Assembly (NCBI RefSeq): GCF_031628175.1
Contig: NZ_JAVLVT010000001.1
Coordinates: forward strand, 248,001 to 312,000
Source of the DNA: Lipingzhangella_A rawalii
GTDB lineage: Bacteria; Actinomycetota; Actinomycetes; Streptosporangiales; Streptosporangiaceae
Reading direction: 5' to 3'
DNA length: 64,000 nucleotides
Position numbers and translations under genes: made by a program. The notes beneath the pieces are model-generated. The model did not search any database, was not told where the DNA came from, and saw only the letters and a program-made list of their open reading frames with translations. Within the stretch, counting starts at the first letter, position 1; every line of letters begins with the position of its first letter. Of this stretch, positions 19,029-27,711 are shown piece after piece.

Positions 19029-19313
19029 TTACTGGTCGTCCGCGGGGTCGTCCTCATCCATGGGGTCGTCGCCCTCGTCCTCATCCATGGGGTCGTCGCC
19101 CTCGTCCTCACCCATGGGGTCGTCGCCCTCGTCCTCACCCATGGGGTCCTCGTCCTCGAGCGGGTCCTCGCCGTTCTCGTCGACCTGCTCGCCGTTGTCA
19201 GCCGGCTCGTCGTCCACGTCGTCACAGGCCGCGAGTGGGAATGCGGCGACCGCGGCGATGGCGGAGGCGGCGAGCCCGCGGCGGAACAGGGAGGTGGTTT
19301 CGGTGATCTGCAC
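19029..19313 (-). CDS. Small acidic repeat lipoprotein
   Basis: 94 aa. The signal peptide (RRGLAASAIAAVAAFPLAAC) ends in a lipobox with Cys30; the mature protein is almost entirely Asp/Glu/Gly/Pro and ends in about four copies of a nine-residue unit GDDPM(G/D)EDE, followed by DDPADDQ. The GTG at 19313 is 6 nt after AAGGAG. Such a surface-anchored polyanion could bind cations or simply be a charged spacer; no function is known to me. The repeat is coded by near-identical 27-nt DNA units, so the length is likely to vary between strains. Confidence 0.8.
   Translation of the reverse strand: MQITETTSLFRRGLAASAIAAVAAFPLAACDDVDDEPADNGEQVDENGEDPLEDEDPMGEDEGDDPMGEDEGDDPMDEDEGDDPMDEDDPADDQ
19051..19158. 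repeat. Four tandem 27-nt units inside the acidic lipoprotein gene
   Basis: Units start at 19051, 19078, 19105 and 19132. The first two are identical (TCCTCATCCATGGGGTCGTC...), the third differs by one base and the fourth by three. The unit is a multiple of three so copy changes keep the frame. Confidence 0.9.
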
Positions 19314-19532
19314 GATGTACTCCTTGTGGTCCGGTTTATTACCTGGCATCCGGGACTGGCGCCCGTCCCGGGATGCGTGTCGCGAACCTAGCAGAGTGTT
19401 CGATAAAGGCGCAGTGAATTCCGGATGGTCCGGCGTTGGCAACCCACACGAGGGGAATCGGGAGCGAGGCACGGCGCGTCGGAAGCGGCGGACGCGGAAG
19501 GCCGGTCCGGGGTGGATCGACCAGTAGTAACA

Positions 19533-19578
19533 CGTCGCCCCTCCCGGTCGGGATGTGTGGGAACCGGGAGGGGCGACG
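19533..19578 (-). terminator. Terminator of aceA
   Basis: Perfect 16-bp stem CGTCGCCCCTCCCGGT (19533-19548) and complement (19563-19578) with a 14-nt loop, about 80 nt past the aceA stop. The rest of the 19314-19655 gap holds only the lipoprotein promoter region. Confidence 0.8.
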
Positions 19579-19655
19579 GGGAGGGGTGGTGCCTCGCCCT
19601 GCCCCAGCCACGAAAGCAGGGCGGGCACCACCTCATTGGGGCGGAGGAACAGTTC

Positions 19656-20963
19656 TCAGTGAGCCGCCGTGAACTGGTCCTCCTCGGTGGATCCGGACAG
19701 CGCGGTGGTCGAGGCATCCGGCGTGATCGCGGTGCTGATCCGGTCGAAGTAGCCGGTGCCGGCCTCGCGCTGGTGACGGGTGGCGGTGTAGCCGTCGCTC
19801 TCGGAGGCGAACTCCCGCTCCTGGAGCTCGACGTAGGCACTCATGCCGTGATCGGCGTATCCACGGGCCAGGTCGAACATGGAGTGGTTCAGCGAGTGGA
19901 AGCCCGCCAGAGTGATGAACTGGAACTTGTAGCCCATGTGCCCCAGCTCCCGCTGGAACTTGGCGATCGTGGCGTCGTCCAGGTGGCGCTTCCAGTTGAA
20001 CGAGGGCGAGCAGTTGTAGGCCAGCATCTGGTTCGGGTACTTGTCCTTGATCGCCTCGGCGAACTGTCGGGCGACCTCCAGATCTGGTGTCGAGGTCTCC
20101 ATCCACAGCAGGTCGGAGTACGGCGCGTAGGCCAGACCGCGGGAGATGCAGGCCTCCAGGCCATTGCGCACCCGGTAGAAGCCCTCGGCGGTGCGCTCTC
20201 CGGTCAGGAACGGGCGGTCCCGCTCGTCCACGTCGCTGGTGAGTAGCGTCGCGGCCTGGGCGTCGGTGCGTGCGATGACGAGGCTGGGCACGTTCGCCAC
20301 GTCGGCTGCGAGCCGGGCGGCGTTGAGGGTCTTGATGTGCTGGGAGGTGGGGACCAAGACCTTGCCGCCCAGGTGGCCACACTTCTTCTCCGACGCCAGC
20401 TGGTCTTCCCAGTGGACTCCGGCCGCGCCGGCCGCGATCATGCCGCGCATCAGCTCGTAGGCGTTCAACACGCCCCCGAACCCGGCTTCCGCGTCGGCGA
20501 CGATCGGTGCCAGCCAGTGCGGCGCACTGTCATCCGCCTCCGACCAGGTGATCTGGTCCGCGCGCATCAGCGCGTTGTTGATCCTGCGCACGACGCTGGG
20601 AACCGAGTTCGCGGGGTAGAGGCTCTGATCGGGGTAGGTCTGGCCCGCCAGGTTCGCGTCGGCGGCCACCTGCCATCCCGACAGGTAGATCGCCTTCAGT
20701 CCGGCGCGGACCTGCTGCACCGCCTGGTTGCCGGTCAGTGCGCCCAAGGTGTTGATGTAGTTGTCGCCTTCCCCGCCACGCAACAGGTGCCACAAGCGCT
20801 CGGCGCCCAGCCGGGCCAGGGTGAATTCTTCGGTAACCGAGCCGCGCAGCTCCGCCACGTCCTCGGCGGTGTAGGTGCGCTCCACGCCGGCCCAGCGCTC
20901 CTCGGTCTCCCACGCGTGCCGTAGTTCCGCGCTGACTGCCTTGCGTCGCTCAGTGATGCTCAT
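19656..20963 (-). CDS. aceA: Isocitrate lyase
   Basis: Glyoxylate-shunt enzyme splitting isocitrate to glyoxylate and succinate, needed for growth on acetate and fatty acids. 435 aa, normal for the family. The catalytic signature SEKKCGHLGGKVL gives Cys195, with the metal-binding VADAEAGFGG and the substrate loop SPSFNWKRH. The ATG at 20963 follows an AG-rich stretch (GGCAGGAGACC); the 66-codon upstream extension is in the promoter and is rejected. Malate synthase is not in the window. Divergent from ramB, whose product is the expected regulator. Confidence 0.97.
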   Translation of the reverse strand: MSITERRKAVSAELRHAWETEERWAGVERTYTAEDVAELRGSVTEEFTLARLGAERLWHLLRGGEGDNYINTLGALTGNQAVQQVRAGLKAIYLSGWQVAADANLAGQTYPDQSLYPANSVPSVVRRINNALMRADQITWSEADDSAPHWLAPIVADAEAGFGGVLNAYELMRGMIAAGAAGVHWEDQLASEKKCGHLGGKVLVPTSQHIKTLNAARLAADVANVPSLVIARTDAQAATLLTSDVDERDRPFLTGERTAEGFYRVRNGLEACISRGLAYAPYSDLLWMETSTPDLEVARQFAEAIKDKYPNQMLAYNCSPSFNWKRHLDDATIAKFQRELGHMGYKFQFITLAGFHSLNHSMFDLARGYADHGMSAYVELQEREFASESDGYTATRHQREAGTGYFDRISTAITPDASTTALSGSTEEDQFTAAH

Positions 20964-21080
20964 GGTCTCCTGCCTTCGGCCGTTCCCGTTGGGGTCCTGA
21001 CTACGATTCTTGGACAAGTTCAAGCGATTTTCTACCCAAATCGATGTGAAGAACCTCGAAAGTTTCTGTAGGATGAATCC
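20964..21080. promoter_or_regulatory. aceA/ramB divergent promoter with RamB-like site
   Basis: GAAAGTTTC (21058-21066), a small palindrome, carries the AACTTT core of RamB sites described in Corynebacterium; a further TGAACTTGTCC lies on the minus strand near 21010-21020. The region is notably AT-richer than its neighbours. Site identity is inferred from the neighbouring genes and partial motif match. Confidence 0.5.
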
Positions 21081-22550
21081 ATGTCGTACTTTGGGGCTGA
21101 AGAAGTCGTGTCCTTGCCGGAAGACCTGGACCTCGTCACCTTTGGGCAGCGGCTGCGGCACCTGCGTCGGGCGCGCGGTATGACCCTGTCCGACCTGGGG
21201 GAACGGGTGGGGCGAGCCCCTTCCCAGCTGTCGTTGCTGGAGAACGGTAAGCGCGAGCCGAAGCTGTCCCTGCTGACGTCGTTGGCTAAGGCCCTGGGCG
21301 CCTCAGTGGAGGAGCTGCTGTCCAAACAGCCTCCGACGCGTCGGGCCCAGTTGGAGATCGCGGTGGAGGAAGCCCAGCGGGATCCCCTCTACCAGTCCCT
21401 GGGGCTGCCCCATCTCCGCGTGGGCAAGCGGGTTCCCAACGACGTGCTGGAGCACATCGTCGCCCTCTACGAGGAGCTACGCCAGCGCACGGCGAAGCCT
21501 ACCGCCACGCCGGAGGAAGCTCGGCGTGCTAATTCTGAGCTGCGGCAGTGGATGCGGGAACGCAACAACTACTTTCCCGAAGTGGAGCAGGCTGCCCAGG
21601 GGGTCCTCGACTCCATCGGATACCAGGGGGGTGCGCTGTCCCAGGGCCTCATCCTCTCCATCGTGACGCACTGTGGCTTCACCCTGCGCTATGTTCAGGA
21701 CCTTCCCCGATCGGTGCGTTCGGTGACCGACCTCAAGAACCGTCGGCTGTTCCTCAAACGGGAGTCCTTGGGGATGCACACACCCCGCACGGTGCTCCTG
21801 CAAACTCTGGGTCACTTCGTACTCGGGCACGGTCAACCCCGGGACTTCGCCGACTTCCAGCGCCAACGTGTGGAGGCCAACTACTTCGCGGCGGCAATCC
21901 TGATCCCGGAGTCCACCGCGGTGCCGTTTCTCCAGGACGCCAAGCGGCGTCGGGACCTGTCCGTGGAGGACCTGAGGGACGTCTACTCCGTGTCCTACGA
22001 GATGGCCGCCCATCGGTTCACCAATCTGTCGACACGACACCTGGATCTGGTTGGCCACTTCATCCGCAACGACGAGACGGGAATCATCTACAAGGCCTAC
22101 GAGAACGACGGGCTGATCTTCCCCACCGATGACACCGGCGCGATCGAGGGGCAGCGGATGTGCCGCTACTGGTCGGGGCGCCAGGTTTTCGCCTCCCCCG
22201 ACCGGTACTCGATCTACTACCAGTACACCGACAAGCCCAACGGCACGCACTGGTGTGTGGCCCACGTGGATCCCAGCCGTGAGCGCAACTTCGCGATCAC
22301 ACTGGGAGTTCCCTACAAGGAGTCCCGTTGGTTCCGCGGTCGGGAGACCACGAACCGTGCACGTTCGGCCTGTCCCACCGGAGAGTGCTGCCTACGCCCG
22401 CCGGCGGAGTTGGCGGCCCGCTGGGAGGGAAACGTCTGGCCGTCCGCCCGTGCACACTCCCATGTGCTGGCAGCGCTCCCCCCGGGAACCTTCCCCGGCG
22501 TCGATGACACCGACGTCTACACCTTCCTGGAGCGGTACGCGCAGGAGTGA
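21081..22550 (+). CDS. ramB: RamB-type acetate/short-chain acyl metabolism regulator
   Basis: 489 aa. An XRE helix-turn-helix (about residues 22-80: LGERVGRAPSQLSLLENGKR) is followed by an ImmA/IrrE (Peptidase_M78)-like domain and a C-terminal ScfR-type domain with a Cys-pair motif (SACPTGECCLRPP). The usual zinc HExxH is changed to HFVLGH, so protease activity is unlikely, as in known RamB proteins. RamB represses or tunes isocitrate lyase and acetate activation genes and autoregulates. Adjacent, divergent aceA fits exactly. The ATG has only GGAT upstream. Confidence 0.88.
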   Translation: MSYFGAEEVVSLPEDLDLVTFGQRLRHLRRARGMTLSDLGERVGRAPSQLSLLENGKREPKLSLLTSLAKALGASVEELLSKQPPTRRAQLEIAVEEAQRDPLYQSLGLPHLRVGKRVPNDVLEHIVALYEELRQRTAKPTATPEEARRANSELRQWMRERNNYFPEVEQAAQGVLDSIGYQGGALSQGLILSIVTHCGFTLRYVQDLPRSVRSVTDLKNRRLFLKRESLGMHTPRTVLLQTLGHFVLGHGQPRDFADFQRQRVEANYFAAAILIPESTAVPFLQDAKRRRDLSVEDLRDVYSVSYEMAAHRFTNLSTRHLDLVGHFIRNDETGIIYKAYENDGLIFPTDDTGAIEGQRMCRYWSGRQVFASPDRYSIYYQYTDKPNGTHWCVAHVDPSRERNFAITLGVPYKESRWFRGRETTNRARSACPTGECCLRPPAELAARWEGNVWPSARAHSHVLAALPPGTFPGVDDTDVYTFLERYAQE

Positions 22551-22702
22551 GCCCGGCGACCGACCCCGTGGCGGCCGGGCGGCGCGCTGGGGGACATCGC
22601 CGTGCGATTCGGAAAAAGTCAGATACGCGGGGATCTGGTACTCGATCTTCTCCTGTGTCACGGTAGGCCCTGTTTGGTGCCTCCATCCCCCCAGGAGAGC
22701 AA

Positions 22703-25333
22703 GTGAGACACAGATTCCCCCATATCCCCTTCCATCCCACGTCCTACTCATCCGGTGACCACACATCGTCCGTCCTTCGATGGTCGGTCGTTCGTGGCGC
22801 ATCCGCCAGTGCGGCCGGGATCTTGCTTCTGGTCGGACTCGCCACCGGTTCCGCCGCGGCCGAGCCGCACCGCGAGGACAAGATCGGCGACCACGGGCGG
22901 GCCCTTCTCGCCGAATACCAGACGCAGACGTTTGCGGCAGCGGATGCCGATGACCCCGACGTTCCCGTGGACACCGACTTCGTGACCCTGATCGTCGCAA
23001 CGAACCCAGGCTCGACAGACGAGGTGGCCGAGCGCGTCGAGTCGTTCGGCGGTGAGGTGAACGGGGTCGAGGACCAGCTCGGCTACCTGCGCATCAACGT
23101 GGACTTCGCCGATGTCGAGCGAGTCGAAGACATCGACGAGGTGCTCGCCATCGACGTGGACGAGCTGATCGAGGTCCCCGAGGTTGCGCCGCGCACCACG
23201 GAGGCCGCGGGCGACGTCGACGCCGAGGCGCCGGGGCCGGACACCCCCGACGACAACCCCTACATGCCGGCCAACGAGATCGGAGCGGTGGACTTCCGGG
23301 ACCGTCATCCCCAGGCTGACGGCCGGGATGTGACGATCGGCGTGCTCGACACGGGGGTCGATCTCGACCATCCGGCACTACAGGAAACCACAACCGGGGA
23401 TCCCAAGATCGTTGACTGGGTCAACGCGACCGACCCCAACAACCTGGTGGATCTCGTCAACGACGACTTCTTCGTGTTCATGAGTGATGTCTCCGGCCCG
23501 ACCTTCGAGGCCCACGGACACACCTGGACCGCACCCGATTCGGGCGACTGGCGTTTCGGTCTCTTCGAGTACCCGGTTGCGGGAGCGGAGGAGGATGACT
23601 GGGGGGTGTTGTTCCGTCCGGAGGACGGCACCATCCTGGTCGATCTGCACCAGAACCGGGACTTCAGCGATGAGGAGCCCATCGAGGAGTTCTCCGAGAG
23701 TCGTGACGTACGGCACTTCGGCGAGGACGACCCGGACACCGAGATCAGTGAAGCCCATGCCTTCGTCGCCACCGGGTTGGACGCCCACGGTGGCATGGTG
23801 CATATCGGGCTGGATCACCACGGCCACGGCACGCACGTGGCAGGGATCGCGGCCGGACACGGCCTGTTCGGTGGACAGATGAACGGCGCTGCCCCCGGCG
23901 CCGAGGTCGTGTCCATGCGTGCCTGCTACAGCACCCAGTGCTCCACCGCCGCCCTCACCGACGGCATGGTCCAGTTGGCGACCAGCCATGGCGTGGACGT
24001 GATCAACATGTCCATCGGGGGGCTCCAGGCGCTCAACGACGGTCAGGACGCCCGCGATCTGCTGTACAACCGGCTCGTGGAGGAGACCGGGGTGCAGATG
24101 TTCATTTCCGCCGGTAACGACGGTGCGGGCATGAACACTGTGGGCCTGCCCTCGGTCGCGGATCGGGTGATGGCCGTTGGCGCCTCTGTGTCCGCCGAGA
24201 CCTGGGCCGCCAACTACGGTGCCGAAGCCGTCCGGGATCACGGTCTGTTCCCGTTCTCCTCGCGGGGGCCGCGCGAGGATGGTGGTTTCAAGCCCGACAT
24301 CACCGCTCCCGGATCGGCGATCTCGGCGACACCGGTGCACACGGAGGGGGCTCCGGTTCCGGAGGCCGGATACGAACTGCCGCCGGGATACGCGATGTAC
24401 AACGGAACCTCCATGGCCGCCCCCCAGGCGGCAGGTGGCGCGGCGCTGTTGCTGTCCAAGGCCGACCAGGAGGGCCGGTACGTCTCGCCTGCCGAGCTGC
24501 GTGCCGCAATCGCGGGCAGTGCCGAATTCCACGACTCGCTTACCGCGCTGGAGCAGGGCAACGGCCAGTTCGACGTGCCCGAGGCATGGAACTTGTTGCG
24601 CCACGACAGCCCGGTGGACGACGTGACGGTCACCGGTCCGGTCTGCACCGAGCAGTCCGGGCAGCTGGTGACCCCGGGATCGGGTCCGGGCCTGTACAAC
24701 CGATGCCTCGTCGACGACGGTGGGCACGCCCCCGGGGAGACACAGACCTATGATCTGGAGGTCTCCACCGCGGCCTCGGGGACGCAGCGCTATCGGGTGT
24801 CCGTTCTCGGTGACGAGGACGTCTTCCAGCTACCCCGTACGCTTCGGGTGGACGACGGTGCGGCCGCCGAACTGGAGGTCACCGCGACCGCCGAGCAGGG
24901 AGTGCACAGTGCGGTACTCCAGTTGGACAACCCCCGTACCCGAGGGGTGGACCACACGGCGCTGTTGACCATCGTCGCCGGAGCTGAGGTCGCGGACTCG
25001 TGGTCGGTGTCCGAGGAGGTTGACCGGGCCGGGGTGGACAACCATCCGGTGGCGGTGCCCCCGGGGACGCAGGAAGTAACCGTACGGATGTCGGGTGTGG
25101 CTGACACCAGTGTCCTACGTTGGGTGGCGTTCAGCCCGTTGGGGCCCACAGCCGAGGAGGTTCCCCCCGGCGATTGCTACACCGGACGGCCCAACGTCGA
25201 GTGCGACCCGCTGGTGCGCACCTATACCGACCCGCAGCCCGGGGTGTGGGACCTGGCCGTGGATGCGTCGAGACTCAGCGGCCCGGACCAGAGCCCTTAC
25301 GAGTTGGAGGTGACGCTCACCGGAGGTGAGTGA
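22703..25333 (+). CDS. Secreted subtilisin-family (S8) serine protease, large
   Basis: 876 aa. A signal peptide (hydrophobic about 36-53, SAAA cleavage region) and an I9-like propeptide (about 88-160) precede the catalytic domain. The triad is visible: Asp216 in GVLDTGVDLDH, His375 in HHGHGTHVAG, Ser570 in NGTSMAAP; the oxyanion Asn is in SAGND (472). The spacing of 159 residues between Asp and His is far larger than in subtilisin, and the insert looks like a beta-rich domain (GPTFEAHGHTWTAPDSGDW). A C-terminal 230 residues of beta-sandwich-like sequence follows. The GTG is 5 nt after AGGAGAG. The mature protein is strongly acidic. Confidence 0.93.
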   Translation: MRHRFPHIPFHPTSYSSGDHTSSVLRWSVVRGASASAAGILLLVGLATGSAAAEPHREDKIGDHGRALLAEYQTQTFAAADADDPDVPVDTDFVTLIVATNPGSTDEVAERVESFGGEVNGVEDQLGYLRINVDFADVERVEDIDEVLAIDVDELIEVPEVAPRTTEAAGDVDAEAPGPDTPDDNPYMPANEIGAVDFRDRHPQADGRDVTIGVLDTGVDLDHPALQETTTGDPKIVDWVNATDPNNLVDLVNDDFFVFMSDVSGPTFEAHGHTWTAPDSGDWRFGLFEYPVAGAEEDDWGVLFRPEDGTILVDLHQNRDFSDEEPIEEFSESRDVRHFGEDDPDTEISEAHAFVATGLDAHGGMVHIGLDHHGHGTHVAGIAAGHGLFGGQMNGAAPGAEVVSMRACYSTQCSTAALTDGMVQLATSHGVDVINMSIGGLQALNDGQDARDLLYNRLVEETGVQMFISAGNDGAGMNTVGLPSVADRVMAVGASVSAETWAANYGAEAVRDHGLFPFSSRGPREDGGFKPDITAPGSAISATPVHTEGAPVPEAGYELPPGYAMYNGTSMAAPQAAGGAALLLSKADQEGRYVSPAELRAAIAGSAEFHDSLTALEQGNGQFDVPEAWNLLRHDSPVDDVTVTGPVCTEQSGQLVTPGSGPGLYNRCLVDDGGHAPGETQTYDLEVSTAASGTQRYRVSVLGDEDVFQLPRTLRVDDGAAAELEVTATAEQGVHSAVLQLDNPRTRGVDHTALLTIVAGAEVADSWSVSEEVDRAGVDNHPVAVPPGTQEVTVRMSGVADTSVLRWVAFSPLGPTAEEVPPGDCYTGRPNVECDPLVRTYTDPQPGVWDLAVDASRLSGPDQSPYELEVTLTGGE

Positions 25334-25366
25334 CGGCCGTCCCGGTCGAGACGGCGACCGGTGACG

Positions 25367-25427
25367 AACGGCGCCCGCCACGGGGCACACAGCCCATGCT
25401 GTGAATTGCGACCGGGCGGGCGCCGTT
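25367..25427 (+). terminator. Compound hairpin downstream of the subtilase gene
   Basis: AACGGCGCCCGCC (25367-25379) pairs with 25415-25427, and the enclosed loop has its own CACAG...CTGTG stem (25388-25403). It starts 34 nt after the stop codon and is the likely terminator. Confidence 0.65.
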
Positions 25428-25461
25428 GTGGGGCCGGCCGGGAGTTCCCCAGGCCAAACAA

Positions 25462-25484
25462 AAGTGTTACCCTTGGTAACACTT
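25462..25484. promoter_or_regulatory. 23-bp perfect palindromic operator upstream of acyl-CoA dehydrogenase
   Basis: AAGTGTTAC-CCTTG-GTAACACTT, nine-base arms and a five-base spacer, 39 nt before the ATG. The size and symmetry suit a TetR-family dimer; the TetR gene at 27712 is the nearest candidate regulator, but this is inference. It overlaps the likely promoter, which favours repression. Confidence 0.65.
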
Positions 25485-25523
25485 AGCGTTCGTCCCTTCC
25501 CCAACCACCGGAGGAACCCCGTC

Positions 25524-26771
25524 ATGGCAGACACGTCAGGGGCCACGGCCGAGGCAGCAACCCCGTTCAGTCTGGAACTCAGCGAGGATGTGCGCGATAT
25601 CCGCGACTGGGTGCACGGATTCGCACGGGACGTCATTCGTCCCGCGGCAGCCGAGTGGGACCAGCGGGAGGAGACTCCCTGGCCGATCCTGCAAGAGGCT
25701 GCCAAGATCGGGCTGTACTCGCTTGACTTTTTCGCCAACCAGTGGTTCGAGCCCAGCGGCCTGGGCATTCCGGTGACCTACGAGGAGTTGTACTGGGGCG
25801 ACCCGGGCATCGGCCTGGCCCTGACCGGGACCACGCTCGCCGCGGTCTCGGTGGCGGCCAATGGCACCCAGGAGCAGCAGGTGGAATGGGTGCCTCAAAT
25901 GTTCGGCACACCGGATGACATCAAGCTCGCCGCGTTCTGCTCATCCGAACCCAACGCCGGCAGTGACGTCTCGGCCATCCGGACCCGCGCCGTCTATGAC
26001 GAGGCCAAGGACGAATGGGTCCTGAACGGAACGAAGACGTGGGCAACCAACGGCGGCATCGCCGATGTGCACGTTGTCGTTGCCAGCGTCGATCCGGAGT
26101 TGGGATCGCGCGGCCAGGCCAGCTTCGTGGTCCCTCCGGGAACTCCGGGCCTGAGCCAGGGGCAGAAGTTCCACAAGCACGGAATCCGGGCCTCGCACAC
26201 CGCGGAGGTCGTCCTCGACGACGTGCGGGTCCCCGGACACTGCCTGCTCGGTGGCAAGGAGAAGCTGGACGCTCGTCTTGCCCGAGCCCGCGAGGGGCAA
26301 CGTTCTGGCGGACAGGCCGCGATGCGCACCTTCGAGACCTCACGCCCCACCGTCGGGGCCATGGCCGTCGGATGTGCCCGCGCCGCCTACGAGTACGCCC
26401 GGGACTACAGCCGCGAGCGGGAACAGTTCGGTGGACCAATCGGGGATAAGCAGTCCGTCGCCTTCACCCTCGCCGACATGGCCACCCGCATCGACGCTGC
26501 GCGACTGCTGGTCTGGCGGGCCGCGTGGATGGGGCGCAACGGCAAGGACTTCACCCAGGCCGAGGGGTCGATGAGCAAACTCTACGCGAGCGAGACCGCC
26601 ACCTGGGTCACCGGGGAGGCGATCCGGCTGCTGGGTGGAAACGGCTACACCACCGAGTACCCGGTCGAGCGGTGGCACCGCGATGCCACGATCTTCACGA
26701 TCTTCGAAGGGGCCAGTGAGATCCAACGGCTCATTATCGGACGTACGGTTACCGGCCTCCCGGTTCGCTGA
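25524..26771 (+). CDS. Acyl-CoA dehydrogenase
   Basis: 415 aa FAD enzyme of beta-oxidation type, making the trans-2-enoyl-CoA. Signatures: AAFCSSEPNAGSDVSAIRTR (flavin/substrate loop), WVLNGTKTWATNGG, and YSREREQFGGPIGDKQSVAF near the C-terminal helical domain; GNGYTTEYPVERWHRDA and IFEGASEIQRLIIGR carry the catalytic-region and cofactor-dimer motifs. The ATG at 25524 has GGAGGAA at ideal spacing. Chain-length preference is unknown. Probably controlled through the palindrome at 25462-25484. Confidence 0.95.
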   Translation: MADTSGATAEAATPFSLELSEDVRDIRDWVHGFARDVIRPAAAEWDQREETPWPILQEAAKIGLYSLDFFANQWFEPSGLGIPVTYEELYWGDPGIGLALTGTTLAAVSVAANGTQEQQVEWVPQMFGTPDDIKLAAFCSSEPNAGSDVSAIRTRAVYDEAKDEWVLNGTKTWATNGGIADVHVVVASVDPELGSRGQASFVVPPGTPGLSQGQKFHKHGIRASHTAEVVLDDVRVPGHCLLGGKEKLDARLARAREGQRSGGQAAMRTFETSRPTVGAMAVGCARAAYEYARDYSREREQFGGPIGDKQSVAFTLADMATRIDAARLLVWRAAWMGRNGKDFTQAEGSMSKLYASETATWVTGEAIRLLGGNGYTTEYPVERWHRDATIFTIFEGASEIQRLIIGRTVTGLPVR

Positions 26772-26781
26772 GGGGTGGGTC

Positions 26782-26816
26782 TGGCCTCGCCGCGGTCGTC
26801 GGCCGGGACGAGGCCA
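26782..26816 (+). terminator. Probable terminator of the acyl-CoA dehydrogenase gene
   Basis: 8-bp stem TGGCCTCG/CGAGGCCA with a 19-nt GC-rich loop, 10 nt past the stop codon and upstream of the leaderless-type promoter of the next gene. Confidence 0.45.
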
Positions 26817-26854
26817 CCGCTCGGGGAGCCATCCCACCGGCGTAGGCTGGAACC

Positions 26855-27670
26855 ATGACCACGCCACGCGACGGGGCCGGCGGGTTCGCCGCCGCGGACA
26901 GTCTGGTGATACCTCCCCGATTCAACGGTCCAACGGATTCCGCCAACGGCGGCTATGCCAGCGGTCTACTCGCCCAGAAGCTCGTTGGTGCACCGGGGAG
27001 AGCGGAAGCTCACGCCGGATCGTCCCTCGAGGGGATGGGTGCCGTCCGTGTCCGCCTGCACGCGCCTCCACCACTGGGGACCTCGCTCACGGTAATCCCC
27101 GAGCACGACGGAGCCGCGGTGCGGCTGTGGGACCAGGGGCGTCTCATTGCCGAGGCCACGCCGGACATCGATCCGCAAACCCGGGTCCCCTGGGTGGCAC
27201 TCCCGGAGGCACGTGCCGCCGAGCGGCGGTTCCGCGGCGCCACCGAGCATCCGTTTCCAACCTGCTTCGCCTGCGGACCCGAGCGTGCCGCCGGTGACGG
27301 GCTCGCTCTGGCGCCGGGGCCCGTGGACGGTGCTGCGGACCACACCGCCTGCGTGTGGACGCCCCCTATCGACCTAGTCGACACCCGCGATGCCCACCTC
27401 AGCTCCGGGCCCGCCGTGTGGGCCGCGCTGGACTGCCCCGGCGGCTGGACCAGTGACATTGTGGGCCGCCCGATGGTGCTCGGCCAGATGACCACGCGCA
27501 TCTGGCGGCATCCCCACATCGGTCGTGCCCACATCGTCACGGGCCGACAGCTCGCGGTGGACGGGAGAAAGGTGCGCACCGCAACCACCCTCCACGACGA
27601 GAACGGCGCGGTCCTGGCCACCGCCGAGCATGTCTGGATCATTCTGCGGGAGGGAGCGCAGCCACAGTGA
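26855..27670 (+). CDS. Double-hotdog thioesterase-like protein with CxxC site
   Basis: 271 aa. The N-terminal half (RFNGPTDSANGGYASGLLAQ) and C-terminal half (DIVGRPMVLGQMTTRIWR; HIVTGRQLAVDGRKVRTATT) each resemble a hotdog repeat, and the linker carries HPFPTCFACGPERA, a CxxCG pair seen in a group of actinobacterial thioesterase-like proteins. An acyl-CoA substrate is likely because of the acyl-CoA dehydrogenase upstream. The ATG is 6 nt after TAGGCT without a Shine-Dalgarno (leaderless). Activity is not established. Confidence 0.65.
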   Translation: MTTPRDGAGGFAAADSLVIPPRFNGPTDSANGGYASGLLAQKLVGAPGRAEAHAGSSLEGMGAVRVRLHAPPPLGTSLTVIPEHDGAAVRLWDQGRLIAEATPDIDPQTRVPWVALPEARAAERRFRGATEHPFPTCFACGPERAAGDGLALAPGPVDGAADHTACVWTPPIDLVDTRDAHLSSGPAVWAALDCPGGWTSDIVGRPMVLGQMTTRIWRHPHIGRAHIVTGRQLAVDGRKVRTATTLHDENGAVLATAEHVWIILREGAQPQ

Positions 27671-27711
27671 GCTGTACGCAGCACGCACCGTATCCCCGTT
27701 AGGCTCGTGCC

